From positions 1 through 7,062 of the forward strand of contig JAGLDN010000226.1 of the NCBI GenBank assembly GCA_023145575.1: DNA of 7,062 nt. Reading direction: 5' to 3'. Shown piece after piece: positions 1 through 6,062 of the stretch. The notes beneath the pieces were generated by a model that made no database searches, was not told the origin of the DNA, and worked only from the letters and a program-made list of their open reading frames with translations. A program made the translations under genes and the position numbers. Numbering within the stretch: position 1 is the first letter of the stretch; the number at the start of each line of letters is the position of its first letter. Origin of the DNA: Psychromonas sp. (GTDB lineage Bacteria; Pseudomonadota; Gammaproteobacteria; Enterobacterales; Psychromonadaceae).

Positions 1-191
1 CAAAAGTGGGTAATGCTGATATTGACTGGTGTTTATACAAATATAGGCACTTAGTTGAAAATGCCTTTGCAAGGTTGAAACATTTTAGGGCAATAGCCAC
101 TCGATACGATAAACTAAAGATTCATTTTGAAAGTATGCTCGCACTAGCTTGCTCAATGATTTGGTTGCCAATGTGAAAGATCAACAGCCCC
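1..191 (+). mobile_element. 3' end of an IS5-family insertion sequence, truncated by the window edge
   Basis: The first bases carry the tail of a DDE transposase followed by a short stretch that looks like the right terminus of the element. After the stop codon, the sequence GATCAACAGCCCC (179-191) resembles the terminal inverted repeats of IS427/ISL2-type IS5 elements, which often begin with a GGGGCTGTTGATC-like end. The next bases, TAA (192-194), would fit the short TNA target duplication used by some of these groups. The left end lies outside the window, so the inverted repeat and the target duplication cannot be confirmed. The exact right boundary is inference; the family assignment rests on the encoded protein. 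Confidence 0.7.
3..176 (+). CDS. IS5-family transposase, C-terminal fragment (partial at 5' end)
   Basis: An open frame enters from the left edge and ends at TGA 174-176, giving 57 residues of a transposase C-terminus. It contains the IS4/IS5 signature Y-(2)-R-(3)-E-(6)-K in the string YKYRHLVENAFARLK, where the E is the last acidic residue of the DDE catalytic triad. The rest, about FRAIATRYDKL and a hydrophobic ending in WLPM, is typical of the IS427-like subgroup. The protein would cut and join the ends of its own element. The other two catalytic aspartates and the start lie upstream of the window, so whether the full gene is intact is unknown. No frameshift or stop is visible in the part present. 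Confidence 0.85.
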   Translation, partial: KVGNADIDWCLYKYRHLVENAFARLKHFRAIATRYDKLKIHFESMLALACSMIWLPM

Positions 192-301
192 TAATATAGT
201 TCAATAAACTTTTCAAAAGAAAAGTGTTTTTTTGTTAAAAAGATACTTGATGTGCAATGACATTAGTATAAAAATTGTGTACGGAAACTCGGCGTTAAAT
301 A

Positions 302-328
302 GCTCTCTTAATGATTAACTACGTTAAT
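302..328 (+). repeat. Dispersed repeat, left copy, with 15-base palindrome
   Basis: The string ATGATTAACTACGTTAAT (311-328) matches 7045-7062 at 17 of 18 positions. It contains the perfect inverted repeat ATTAAC-TAC-GTTAAT (314-328). A CTCT string lies just upstream in both copies, and an ATAAAA(A)TTGT string occurs farther upstream in both (268-278 and 7028-7037), with about 26 extra bases between these blocks in this copy. The single mismatch falls in the 3-base spacer and leaves both palindrome arms intact. It could be an operator for a dimeric regulator, the end of a small mobile or intergenic repeat element, or chance in AT-rich DNA; the conserved arms favour one of the first two. Confidence 0.55.
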
Positions 329-382
329 TATTTGTTAGAAGAATTAACATAAAGACTTCAATTCTTAATCCGTCCCGCGAAG

Positions 383-412
383 TCGAATGCGATGCATTGA
401 TCGGACATTCGA
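383..412 (+). other. Nested hairpin in the operon leader
   Basis: A 7-base outer stem TCGAATG/CATTCGA (383-389 with 406-412) encloses a 4-base inner stem CGAT/ATCG (390-393 with 400-403). The loop is GCATTG and there is a two-base GA bulge on the 3' side (404-405). All eleven pairs are Watson-Crick. No T-run follows, so it is not a standard intrinsic terminator. It lies upstream of the best promoter candidate, so it could be a DNA-level site, part of a transcript started farther upstream, or a remnant of an inserted element. I do not recognise it as a known riboswitch or tRNA. Confidence 0.5.
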
Positions 413-426
413 GAACAAGCAGGGCA

Positions 427-454
427 TTGCCTTTTGAGCTAATATGCGTATGAT
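427..454 (+). promoter_or_regulatory. Candidate sigma-70 promoter for the beta-oxidation operon
   Basis: TTGCCT (427-432) and TATGAT (449-454) are separated by 16 bases and resemble the -35 and -10 boxes, with 4/6 and 5/6 matches. Transcription would begin near 461, leaving a leader of about 120 bases before the thiolase start. It is the best-spaced pair I found by eye in this region, but the -35 box is weak and AT-rich DNA yields many such matches. Confidence 0.3.
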
Positions 455-569
455 TTTCGACTATTAATTCCATGATTCAAAAATATTTTAAATCAGGTAG
501 CGCAAATTAATTAAATACAAGTTGAAAATTTTTTCTATAAAGGAGATTCTACAACACGTTTAATACTTT

Positions 570-573
570 GGAG
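570..573 (+). promoter_or_regulatory. Ribosome binding site of the thiolase gene
   Basis: GGAG lies 8 bases before the ATG at 582, which supports that start. A stronger-looking AAGGAG at 540-545 has no start codon at a useful distance. Confidence 0.7.
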
Positions 574-581
574 TTTATAGA

Positions 582-1871
582 ATGAAAGAAAGATTGGCTA
601 TTGTAAATGGAATTCGTTCACCTTTTTGTAAGGCTGGTACGAATATGGCTGGTGTAAACGCGGATGATCTTGGTGCTGTTATTGTTAAAGAATTGATTGC
701 AAAAATAGACATTCCCCTTGATCTTATTGATGAGGTTATTATCGGTAATGTAGGGCAACCAGCAAATTCCCCGAATATTGCGCGTGTTATTGCATTAAAA
801 GCAGGGCTGCCTGAAAGTGTCATTGCTTATACTGTGAATCGCAATTGTGCATCTGGTATGCAATCAATTACAACAGGTTATGAAAAGTTACTGGCAGGTA
901 ATGGTAATATTGTCATTGCGGGTGGTACTGAAAGTATGAGTGGTTACCCGTTAATATATGGAAGGAAAATGACCAATTTATTTGTTCATTTAATGAGGTC
1001 CAAAACACTGCCTCAGAAACTTTCTATCCTATCTAAATTTCGCCCTAGTTTTCTTAAGCCGATCTTGTCTATTGTTGAGGGGCTAACTGATCCTGTTTGC
1101 AGTCTCAATATGGGGCAAACAGCAGAGGTGCTTGCGCGAGAGTTTCATATCTCAAGAGAAGAGCAAGATGTTTTTGCTTTAAATTCCCATGTTAAAGCGA
1201 GTAAAGCACAACAATCTGGATTTTTTGATGATGAAATTCACCCTATATTGTTACCCCCTAAGTATCTTCAAATTCAAAAAACAGATAATTCACTTCGGCA
1301 TAATCAAACGCTTGACAATCTCACTAAACTTCGTCCTTATTTTGATCGGCTAACTGGTACTGTGACCGTTGGTAATGCCTGTCCAGTAACTGATGGTGCG
1401 GGGGCTGTAATGATTATGCTAGAAAGTAAAGCGAAGGAGTTAGGCTTAAAACCCCTTGGTTATATTCGTGATTATGCCTATGCGGGGCTTGCCCCAAATA
1501 GAATGGGTTTAGGACCCATTTATGCGACCTCAAAACTACTTGATAAAACATCTATGAGAATGAGTGATTTTGATTTGATTGAAATAAATGAAGCGTTTGC
1601 AGCACAAGTGATTGCAAATGAACGCGCCTTTGCATCGAAGGATTTTGCAAATAAATATTTAAATAAATATGAGGCACTTGGCGAGATTGATCCTAATATT
1701 GTTAATATAAATGGTGGAGCAATTGCACTGGGCCATCCTGTTGGTGCAACGGGAACTCGTTTGATAATTACACTACTAAGATCACTACGCAGCCAAAATA
1801 AAAACTGTGGTTTAGCAGCACTTTGTGTCGGTGGTGGCCAAGGTGCCGCATTTGCATTGGAGATAGAATAA
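582..1871 (+). CDS. fadI: Acetyl-CoA C-acyltransferase (3-ketoacyl-CoA thiolase), FadI / trifunctional-protein beta type
   Basis: This 429-residue thiolase performs the last beta-oxidation step, cleaving 3-ketoacyl-CoA with CoA to give acetyl-CoA and a shortened acyl-CoA. The nucleophile is Cys89 in NRNCASGMQ. Other active-site elements are NEAFA (336-340), GGAIALGHPVGATG (378-391, His385) and CVGGGQG (415-421, Cys415 as the acid/base). A long loop between GGTESMS (114-120) and MGQTAE (177-182), containing RKM and KLSILSKFRPSF, matches in position and character the insert of FadI and mitochondrial HADHB that the shorter FadA (about 390 residues) lacks. That loop is linked to membrane or long-chain substrate association in the mitochondrial enzyme. 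The length fits FadI (about 436). Thiolase-first order followed by the alpha-subunit gene also matches fadIJ rather than fadBA. A GGAG 8 bases upstream supports the start. The next gene begins within its stop codon, implying co-translation and a complex between the two products. Confidence 0.9.
   Translation: MKERLAIVNGIRSPFCKAGTNMAGVNADDLGAVIVKELIAKIDIPLDLIDEVIIGNVGQPANSPNIARVIALKAGLPESVIAYTVNRNCASGMQSITTGYEKLLAGNGNIVIAGGTESMSGYPLIYGRKMTNLFVHLMRSKTLPQKLSILSKFRPSFLKPILSIVEGLTDPVCSLNMGQTAEVLAREFHISREEQDVFALNSHVKASKAQQSGFFDDEIHPILLPPKYLQIQKTDNSLRHNQTLDNLTKLRPYFDRLTGTVTVGNACPVTDGAGAVMIMLESKAKELGLKPLGYIRDYAYAGLAPNRMGLGPIYATSKLLDKTSMRMSDFDLIEINEAFAAQVIANERAFASKDFANKYLNKYEALGEIDPNIVNINGGAIALGHPVGATGTRLIITLLRSLRSQNKNCGLAALCVGGGQGAAFALEIE
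1859..1862 (+). promoter_or_regulatory. Ribosome binding site deciding the start of the alpha-subunit gene
   Basis: GGAG inside the last codons of the thiolase gene sits 8 bases before the ATG at 1871. It supports that start over an in-frame ATG at 1823, which would add 16 cysteine- and tryptophan-rich residues that merely read the thiolase C-terminus in another frame. Confidence 0.7.
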
Positions 1872-4084
1872 TGAATTTCATATTAGATATTGTAACAAAA
1901 GGTGATAACCAAGGGGTTGCTACCCTGACATTTAATCATTCCAATCCTAAAATTAATAAACTAGATTCAGCGTCATTAAGCGAACTCAAAGATGCTATTG
2001 CAGATCTTTCGACTAACAAAGATATCAAATTGCTTGTATTTGATAGTAGCAAGAAAAATGTGTTTATCGCAGGTGCTGATATTAATGAAATTCAAGGTAT
2101 CTCAACGAAAGAAGAAGCAGCAGATAAAGCACGCGAGGGGCAATTAATTATTAATGAGATTGCATTACTTTCATTTCCTACGCTTGCTGTTATCAATGGT
2201 GCATGTGTTGGTGGTGGATGTGAACTTGCACTCGCTTGTACCTACCGTATGGCATCTGATCACCCTAAAACAGTTATTGGCTTACCAGAAGTTAAACTGG
2301 GTATTATTCCAGGATTTGGGGGTTGTGTCAGAATGCCTCGCCTCGTTGGTTTACAAAATGCGCTACAACTCATTCTTAGCGGTAAATTAATTGTTGCGAA
2401 AAAAGCATTGCGCATGCATTTAATTGATCAAATCTATAACCACGACTTTCAAAAAGATGATGTTCAGAAAATGATTACAAAATTGTTACACGGTAGATCA
2501 TTTGCAAAATCATTAATTAAAAATCGTACTGACAAGAAAAGCCTTATAAATCGTTTTCTTGACGACACAAAACTTGGTAATAAATTTGTTTTTAAAATGG
2601 CGCTTAAGAATTTACTCAAAAAAACAAAAGGCCAATATCCAGCCCCACTACAGGCAATTAAAACGATTAGGAAAATCCATGGTATTGCAATTGATAAAGC
2701 ACTTGAAATTGAAATTGACGGTTTTTCAAAAGTTGCAATAACAAAAGAAAGCAAAAATTTGATTCAACTGTTCTTTACCTCAGAGTTAATTAGCAAAGAA
2801 ACAGGTGCGGAAGATAAAAAATTAACGCCAATACCATTGAATAATAAGCAAACAGCCGTATTGGGCGCGGGTGTCATGGGTGGTGGCATCGGTTGGTTAT
2901 TTTCAAAAAATGATTATAGTATACGTTTAAAAGATATTGAATGGAGTGCTGTAAACAAAGGCTATCAAACAGCGTCTGATTATTATATTCAAATGAAACG
3001 TTATCGAAAAATAAACCAAACTCAAATTCGCAATAAAATGAATCATATTGCAGGCTGTGTTAATTATAATGGATTTAAAAATATTGATCTGATTTGTGAA
3101 GCTGTTGTTGAAAAAATAGAGATTAAAAAAGCAGTACTTGCAGAGGCAGAATCATACTTACCAGAGCATTGCATTATGACATCTAACACGTCAAGTTTAT
3201 CAATAACAGAGATGGCGACCGCATTAAAACGTCCTAAAAACTTCATTGGTATGCACTTTTTTAATCCCGTGAACAAAATGCCTTTGGTTGAAATTATTCC
3301 TGGTAAAAAAACATCCACGCAAACGATCGTCAATACGGTCAGTTTTGTTAAATCATTAGGAAAAACTCCGATAGTTGTCGCTGATTGTGCAGGTTTCTTA
3401 GTTAACCGAGTCTTAATGCCCATGCTCAATGAAGCTGCGCTTATTTTACAAGAAGGTGGTAATGTTGTTGATATTGATAAGGCAGTTAAATCTTTTGGTA
3501 TGCCAATGGGCCCCTTTATTTTATCTGATGAGGTAGGTATTGATATTGGTTTTCATGTAGCAAGTATTCTCGAAGAGGCTTATGGTGAGCGGATGGAGAT
3601 TGCGGGGATCTTTAGGTCTATTGCTGAAACAACACAATTTGTTGGCAAAAAAACGGGCTCGGGGTTTTATCTTCACTTTTCAGACAGTAAAAGCGCGCCA
3701 ATATATAATGAAGCATTAAATAGTATTATACAAGCTTATCGTGCAGAGAATAAAATTGATGCTGTTAGTTTTTCAAAAACACTGATTCAACAACGTTGTA
3801 TATATAGAATGCTCAATGAGGCAGTTATGTGTTTGCAAGAAAAAGTCATTAACGATCCAGCTTATTTAGATATGGCAATGTTAATGGGGCTTGGATTTCC
3901 TGCTTTTGAAGGTGGTTTACTAAAATATGCAGATAACCAAGGGCTAAAAAGTGTTTGCGCGAAGCTAGAGATGTTCAGTGAAAAATATGGTAGTCGCTTC
4001 AAACCTGCTCAATTACTTGTTGATAAGGTTGCATCTAATACAACATTTTATGAGGAAAAGTTATGTCCAACAAAAACACAGTAG
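1871..4084 (+). CDS. fadJ: Fatty acid oxidation complex alpha subunit: enoyl-CoA hydratase / 3-hydroxyacyl-CoA dehydrogenase
   Basis: This 737-residue bifunctional enzyme hydrates trans-2-enoyl-CoA and then oxidises the L-3-hydroxyacyl-CoA with NAD+. The N-terminal crotonase domain (about 1-190) has the oxyanion-hole string FIAGADI (65-71), catalytic Glu118 in GGGCELALA and Glu140 in GLPEVKLGIIPG. A linker with KTKGQYPAPL (251-260) is characteristic of FadJ and HADHA. The NAD-binding fold starts at about 325 with GAGVMGGGIG (332-341). The dehydrogenase dyad is His462 in GMHFFNP and Glu474 in PLVEII, 12 residues apart as in FadB. The C-terminal domains include CAGFLVNRV (506-514), GMPMGPF (543-549) and GLGFPAFEGG (673-682). 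All catalytic residues are present. Length is between FadJ (714) and HADHA (763). The start was set at the ATG overlapping the thiolase stop (TAATG). The fadI-like gene upstream and tight coupling suggest an alpha/beta complex; FadB-type naming is the alternative. Confidence 0.92.
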   Translation: MNFILDIVTKGDNQGVATLTFNHSNPKINKLDSASLSELKDAIADLSTNKDIKLLVFDSSKKNVFIAGADINEIQGISTKEEAADKAREGQLIINEIALLSFPTLAVINGACVGGGCELALACTYRMASDHPKTVIGLPEVKLGIIPGFGGCVRMPRLVGLQNALQLILSGKLIVAKKALRMHLIDQIYNHDFQKDDVQKMITKLLHGRSFAKSLIKNRTDKKSLINRFLDDTKLGNKFVFKMALKNLLKKTKGQYPAPLQAIKTIRKIHGIAIDKALEIEIDGFSKVAITKESKNLIQLFFTSELISKETGAEDKKLTPIPLNNKQTAVLGAGVMGGGIGWLFSKNDYSIRLKDIEWSAVNKGYQTASDYYIQMKRYRKINQTQIRNKMNHIAGCVNYNGFKNIDLICEAVVEKIEIKKAVLAEAESYLPEHCIMTSNTSSLSITEMATALKRPKNFIGMHFFNPVNKMPLVEIIPGKKTSTQTIVNTVSFVKSLGKTPIVVADCAGFLVNRVLMPMLNEAALILQEGGNVVDIDKAVKSFGMPMGPFILSDEVGIDIGFHVASILEEAYGERMEIAGIFRSIAETTQFVGKKTGSGFYLHFSDSKSAPIYNEALNSIIQAYRAENKIDAVSFSKTLIQQRCIYRMLNEAVMCLQEKVINDPAYLDMAMLMGLGFPAFEGGLLKYADNQGLKSVCAKLEMFSEKYGSRFKPAQLLVDKVASNTTFYEEKLCPTKTQ
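4052..4055 (+). promoter_or_regulatory. Ribosome binding site of the acyl-CoA dehydrogenase gene
   Basis: GAGG within TGAGGAAAAG lies 7 bases before the ATG at 4063, inside the 3' end of the preceding gene. It supports a start that overlaps the upstream frame by 22 bases. Confidence 0.7.
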
Positions 4085-5982
4085 GTGAAGAAGGATTAAT
4101 CATCGACACCACTAAAATGAATGAAGGCAAGGCATCTGCACTCAATTTAACTGAATCAGCCCGCGAAAGCACTGCATCCAATCAAGGATTTGCTGGGCAA
4201 TTATTCATGGGTTGTTTTAAACCAAATTTAATCTATCCCTTCCCAACACAGAGTGACGAAGAAAAAAAAATAGGTGATGATTTAGTTGCTGTAGTAATCA
4301 ATTTTATGCGTGAACATGTAGATGCTGAAAAAGTTGATGCGACACAGAACATTTCTGATGAAATATTAAAAGGTCTCTCTGATTTAGGCCTTTTCGCAAT
4401 GAAAGTGTCTAAAGAATACAACGGATTAGGCCTTACACAAGTTAATTATAATCGCGTCATGATGGCAGTATCTTCACATTGTGGCAGTACGGCCGTTTTA
4501 CTGAGTGCTCACCAATCCATTGGTGTTCCACAGCCTTTAAAAATGTTCGGTACTAGTGCGCAAAAGGAAAAATATTTACCAATGTTTCGTAATGGAAAAA
4601 TTTCAGCCTTTGCCTTAACCGAGCCTGAAGTAGGATCTGATCCTGCTAAAATGGAAACAATTGCGACTTTATCTGAGGACGGCAAACACTACCTTATTAA
4701 CGGTAAAAAGTTGTGGTGTACTAATGGTCTTATTGCTGATGTATTAGTCGTGATGGCACAAACCACTTCTAAAAAACTCAAAAATGGTACACTAATAAAA
4801 CAAATCAGCGCCTTTATTGTTGAAAAAGAAATGCCGGGCATGACTATTTTACACCGCTGTGATTTTATGGGAATTAGAGGCATTCAAAATGGTTTAATTG
4901 AATTTAAAGATGTCAAAGTACCTGCTGAAAATATCATTTTAGGCGAGGGGAAAGGTTTAAAAATTGCGCTAGCAACACTAAATATTGGGAGACTGACGTT
5001 ACCTGCCGCATCAACGGCGCTTGGTAAATACTGTTTGGCTGTAGCACGCGATTGGGGAAATGAACGTGTTCAATGGGGACTGCCCATTGGCAAACACGAA
5101 GCGGGCGAAAATAAAATTGCTTTTATTGCATCAAGTACTTTTGCGATGGAGGCTGTGACTTACTTGACTTCTCATATGGCAGACGATCCTAGTTTAGATA
5201 TTCGTATCGAAGCGGCAATGGCAAAATTATTCACCTCAGAGCTTAGTTGGGAGGTCGTTGATACTACATTACAATTTCGCGGAGGACGAGGCTATGAAAA
5301 AGCATCATCATTAAAAGCGCGAGGCGAAAAACCTTATCCGCTTGAGCGTATGATGCGTGATATCCGTATTAATCTTATCATTGAAGGTACTAGCGATATT
5401 ATGAAGCTTTTCTTGGCAAGGGAGGCGATTGATCCACATTTAAAAGTAGCCGCCGATCTATTAAAACATAAATTGCCCCTTGGTGAAAAACTGCGAAGCG
5501 GATTAAAACTCGCATCATTTTACAGTAAATGGTATCCAAAACAGTGGGTTAATTCATCCCTTTGGAAATCTCACGCAGAGCTTGGAAAATTATCAAAACA
5601 CATTGTTTTTATTGAGCGTATGTCTCATAAATTAGCGCGCAGTATTTTTCATTATATAGGCATTTATCAAAACAGATTAGAGCGCAAACAAAACTTGTTA
5701 GGTATTTTAATGGATATTGGTACATTACTTTTTGCTATGGCGACAACTTGCTTTTATGCAAAATCACAAAAAGAATTACTAAAGAGTGTATCAGGTTTGG
5801 ATGAAATGACACCTGAATATCTTGCGGATGTATTTTGTTTAAATACATCAAGAAAAGTGAATGTTCTTTTTAATCGCTTATCAGATAATGATACCCGTAA
5901 AGAGCATAAACTTGCAAAAAGCGTTTTAAACGGCGATATTAAATGGCTAGAAGAAGGCATTGTATGGGATGATTTTAATTAA
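4063..5982 (+). CDS. Acyl-CoA dehydrogenase, very-long-chain (VLCAD/ACAD9) type
   Basis: This 639-residue FAD enzyme catalyses the first beta-oxidation step, acyl-CoA to trans-2-enoyl-CoA, usually passing electrons to electron-transfer flavoprotein. After a polar leader of about 40 residues comes FMGCFKPNLIYPFP (48-61), a segment also found before the catalytic core of mitochondrial VLCAD. The core shows LSAHQSIG (147-154), the flavin/substrate motif AFALTEPEVGSD (182-193), LWCTNG (217-222), FRGGRGYE (405-412) and the catalytic base Glu441 in IIEGTSDIM. A helical C-terminal extension of roughly 180 residues (about 456-639) follows, as in VLCAD and ACAD9, where it aids dimerisation and membrane contact; ordinary short- and medium-chain enzymes (about 380-400 residues) lack it. 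It is not the roughly 815-residue FadE of E. coli, so no symbol is given. Its position in an operon with the hydratase/dehydrogenase and thiolase supports long-chain fatty acid degradation. No signal peptide is evident. Confidence 0.9.
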   Translation: MSNKNTVGEEGLIIDTTKMNEGKASALNLTESARESTASNQGFAGQLFMGCFKPNLIYPFPTQSDEEKKIGDDLVAVVINFMREHVDAEKVDATQNISDEILKGLSDLGLFAMKVSKEYNGLGLTQVNYNRVMMAVSSHCGSTAVLLSAHQSIGVPQPLKMFGTSAQKEKYLPMFRNGKISAFALTEPEVGSDPAKMETIATLSEDGKHYLINGKKLWCTNGLIADVLVVMAQTTSKKLKNGTLIKQISAFIVEKEMPGMTILHRCDFMGIRGIQNGLIEFKDVKVPAENIILGEGKGLKIALATLNIGRLTLPAASTALGKYCLAVARDWGNERVQWGLPIGKHEAGENKIAFIASSTFAMEAVTYLTSHMADDPSLDIRIEAAMAKLFTSELSWEVVDTTLQFRGGRGYEKASSLKARGEKPYPLERMMRDIRINLIIEGTSDIMKLFLAREAIDPHLKVAADLLKHKLPLGEKLRSGLKLASFYSKWYPKQWVNSSLWKSHAELGKLSKHIVFIERMSHKLARSIFHYIGIYQNRLERKQNLLGILMDIGTLLFAMATTCFYAKSQKELLKSVSGLDEMTPEYLADVFCLNTSRKVNVLFNRLSDNDTRKEHKLAKSVLNGDIKWLEEGIVWDDFN

Positions 5983-6006
5983 AATAATGAATAAGTGTCA
6001 ATCTTA

Positions 6007-6035
6007 TTATATAATCACAACAATTTGATTATAAT
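6007..6035 (+). promoter_or_regulatory. Candidate promoter of the secreted lyase-like gene
   Basis: A perfect -10 hexamer TATAAT (6030-6035) lies 17 bases after a weak -35, TTATAT (6007-6012). Transcription would begin near 6042, about 20 bases before the chosen start codon. Two more TATAAT strings occur at 6010-6015 and 6056-6061, so the exact -10 is uncertain; the third overlaps the start region too closely to drive this gene. A dedicated promoter would fit the lyase being a separate unit from the operon. Confidence 0.35.
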
Positions 6036-6062
6036 TAATAATTATTGGTGGTTAATATAATT

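Larger units (their letters stand above)
192..581. other. 390-base gene-free region between the IS end and the beta-oxidation operon
   Basis: No convincing coding frame is present on either strand. The region is AT-rich overall, with a noticeably more GC-balanced island around 370-430. It holds a palindrome at 314-328 that recurs at the right end of the window, a second inverted repeat GTTAATT/AATTAAC at 323-329 and 342-348, a nested hairpin at 383-412, a weak promoter candidate at 427-454, and two purine-rich Shine-Dalgarno-like strings, AAGGAG at 540-545 and GGAG at 570-573. Only the second is correctly spaced for a start codon. It is presumably the leader and control region of the operon, with the left part possibly debris from transposition. 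Confidence 0.6.

Noticed and set aside
285..337. Integron attC-like site suggested by GCGTTAAAT and GTTAG strings
   Set aside because: The paired R and L boxes and the imperfect long palindrome of an attC site are not present, and the neighbouring genes are not cassette-like.
522..541. TTGAAA and TATAAA strings as a promoter just before the operon
   Set aside because: The two hexamers are separated by about 8 bases, far from the required 16-18, and no alternative partner has suitable spacing.
1823..1870. In-frame upstream ATG that would lengthen the alpha subunit by 16 residues
   Set aside because: The extra residues are only the thiolase C-terminus read in another frame, are cysteine/tryptophan-rich and unlike the family. 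The ATG at 1871 has a well-spaced GGAG and gives the normal N-terminus.
2464..2754. Antisense open frame inside the alpha-subunit gene, and similar ones at 575-823, 3064-3429, 4689-4883 and 6248-6475
   Set aside because: They lie opposite well-supported conserved genes, have no recognisable domains or ribosome binding sites, and their composition is that of reverse-complemented coding sequence.
5990..6008. Stem AATAAG/CTTATT after the acyl-CoA dehydrogenase gene as an intrinsic terminator
   Set aside because: Six mainly A-T pairs with a seven-base loop and no following T-run are too weak to call a terminator in this AT-rich DNA.
6045..6062. TTG (6045) and GTG (6048) as starts of the lyase-like gene
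   Set aside because: The ATG at 6063 begins directly with the basic n-region of the signal peptide and leaves GGTGG free as a possible ribosome binding site.
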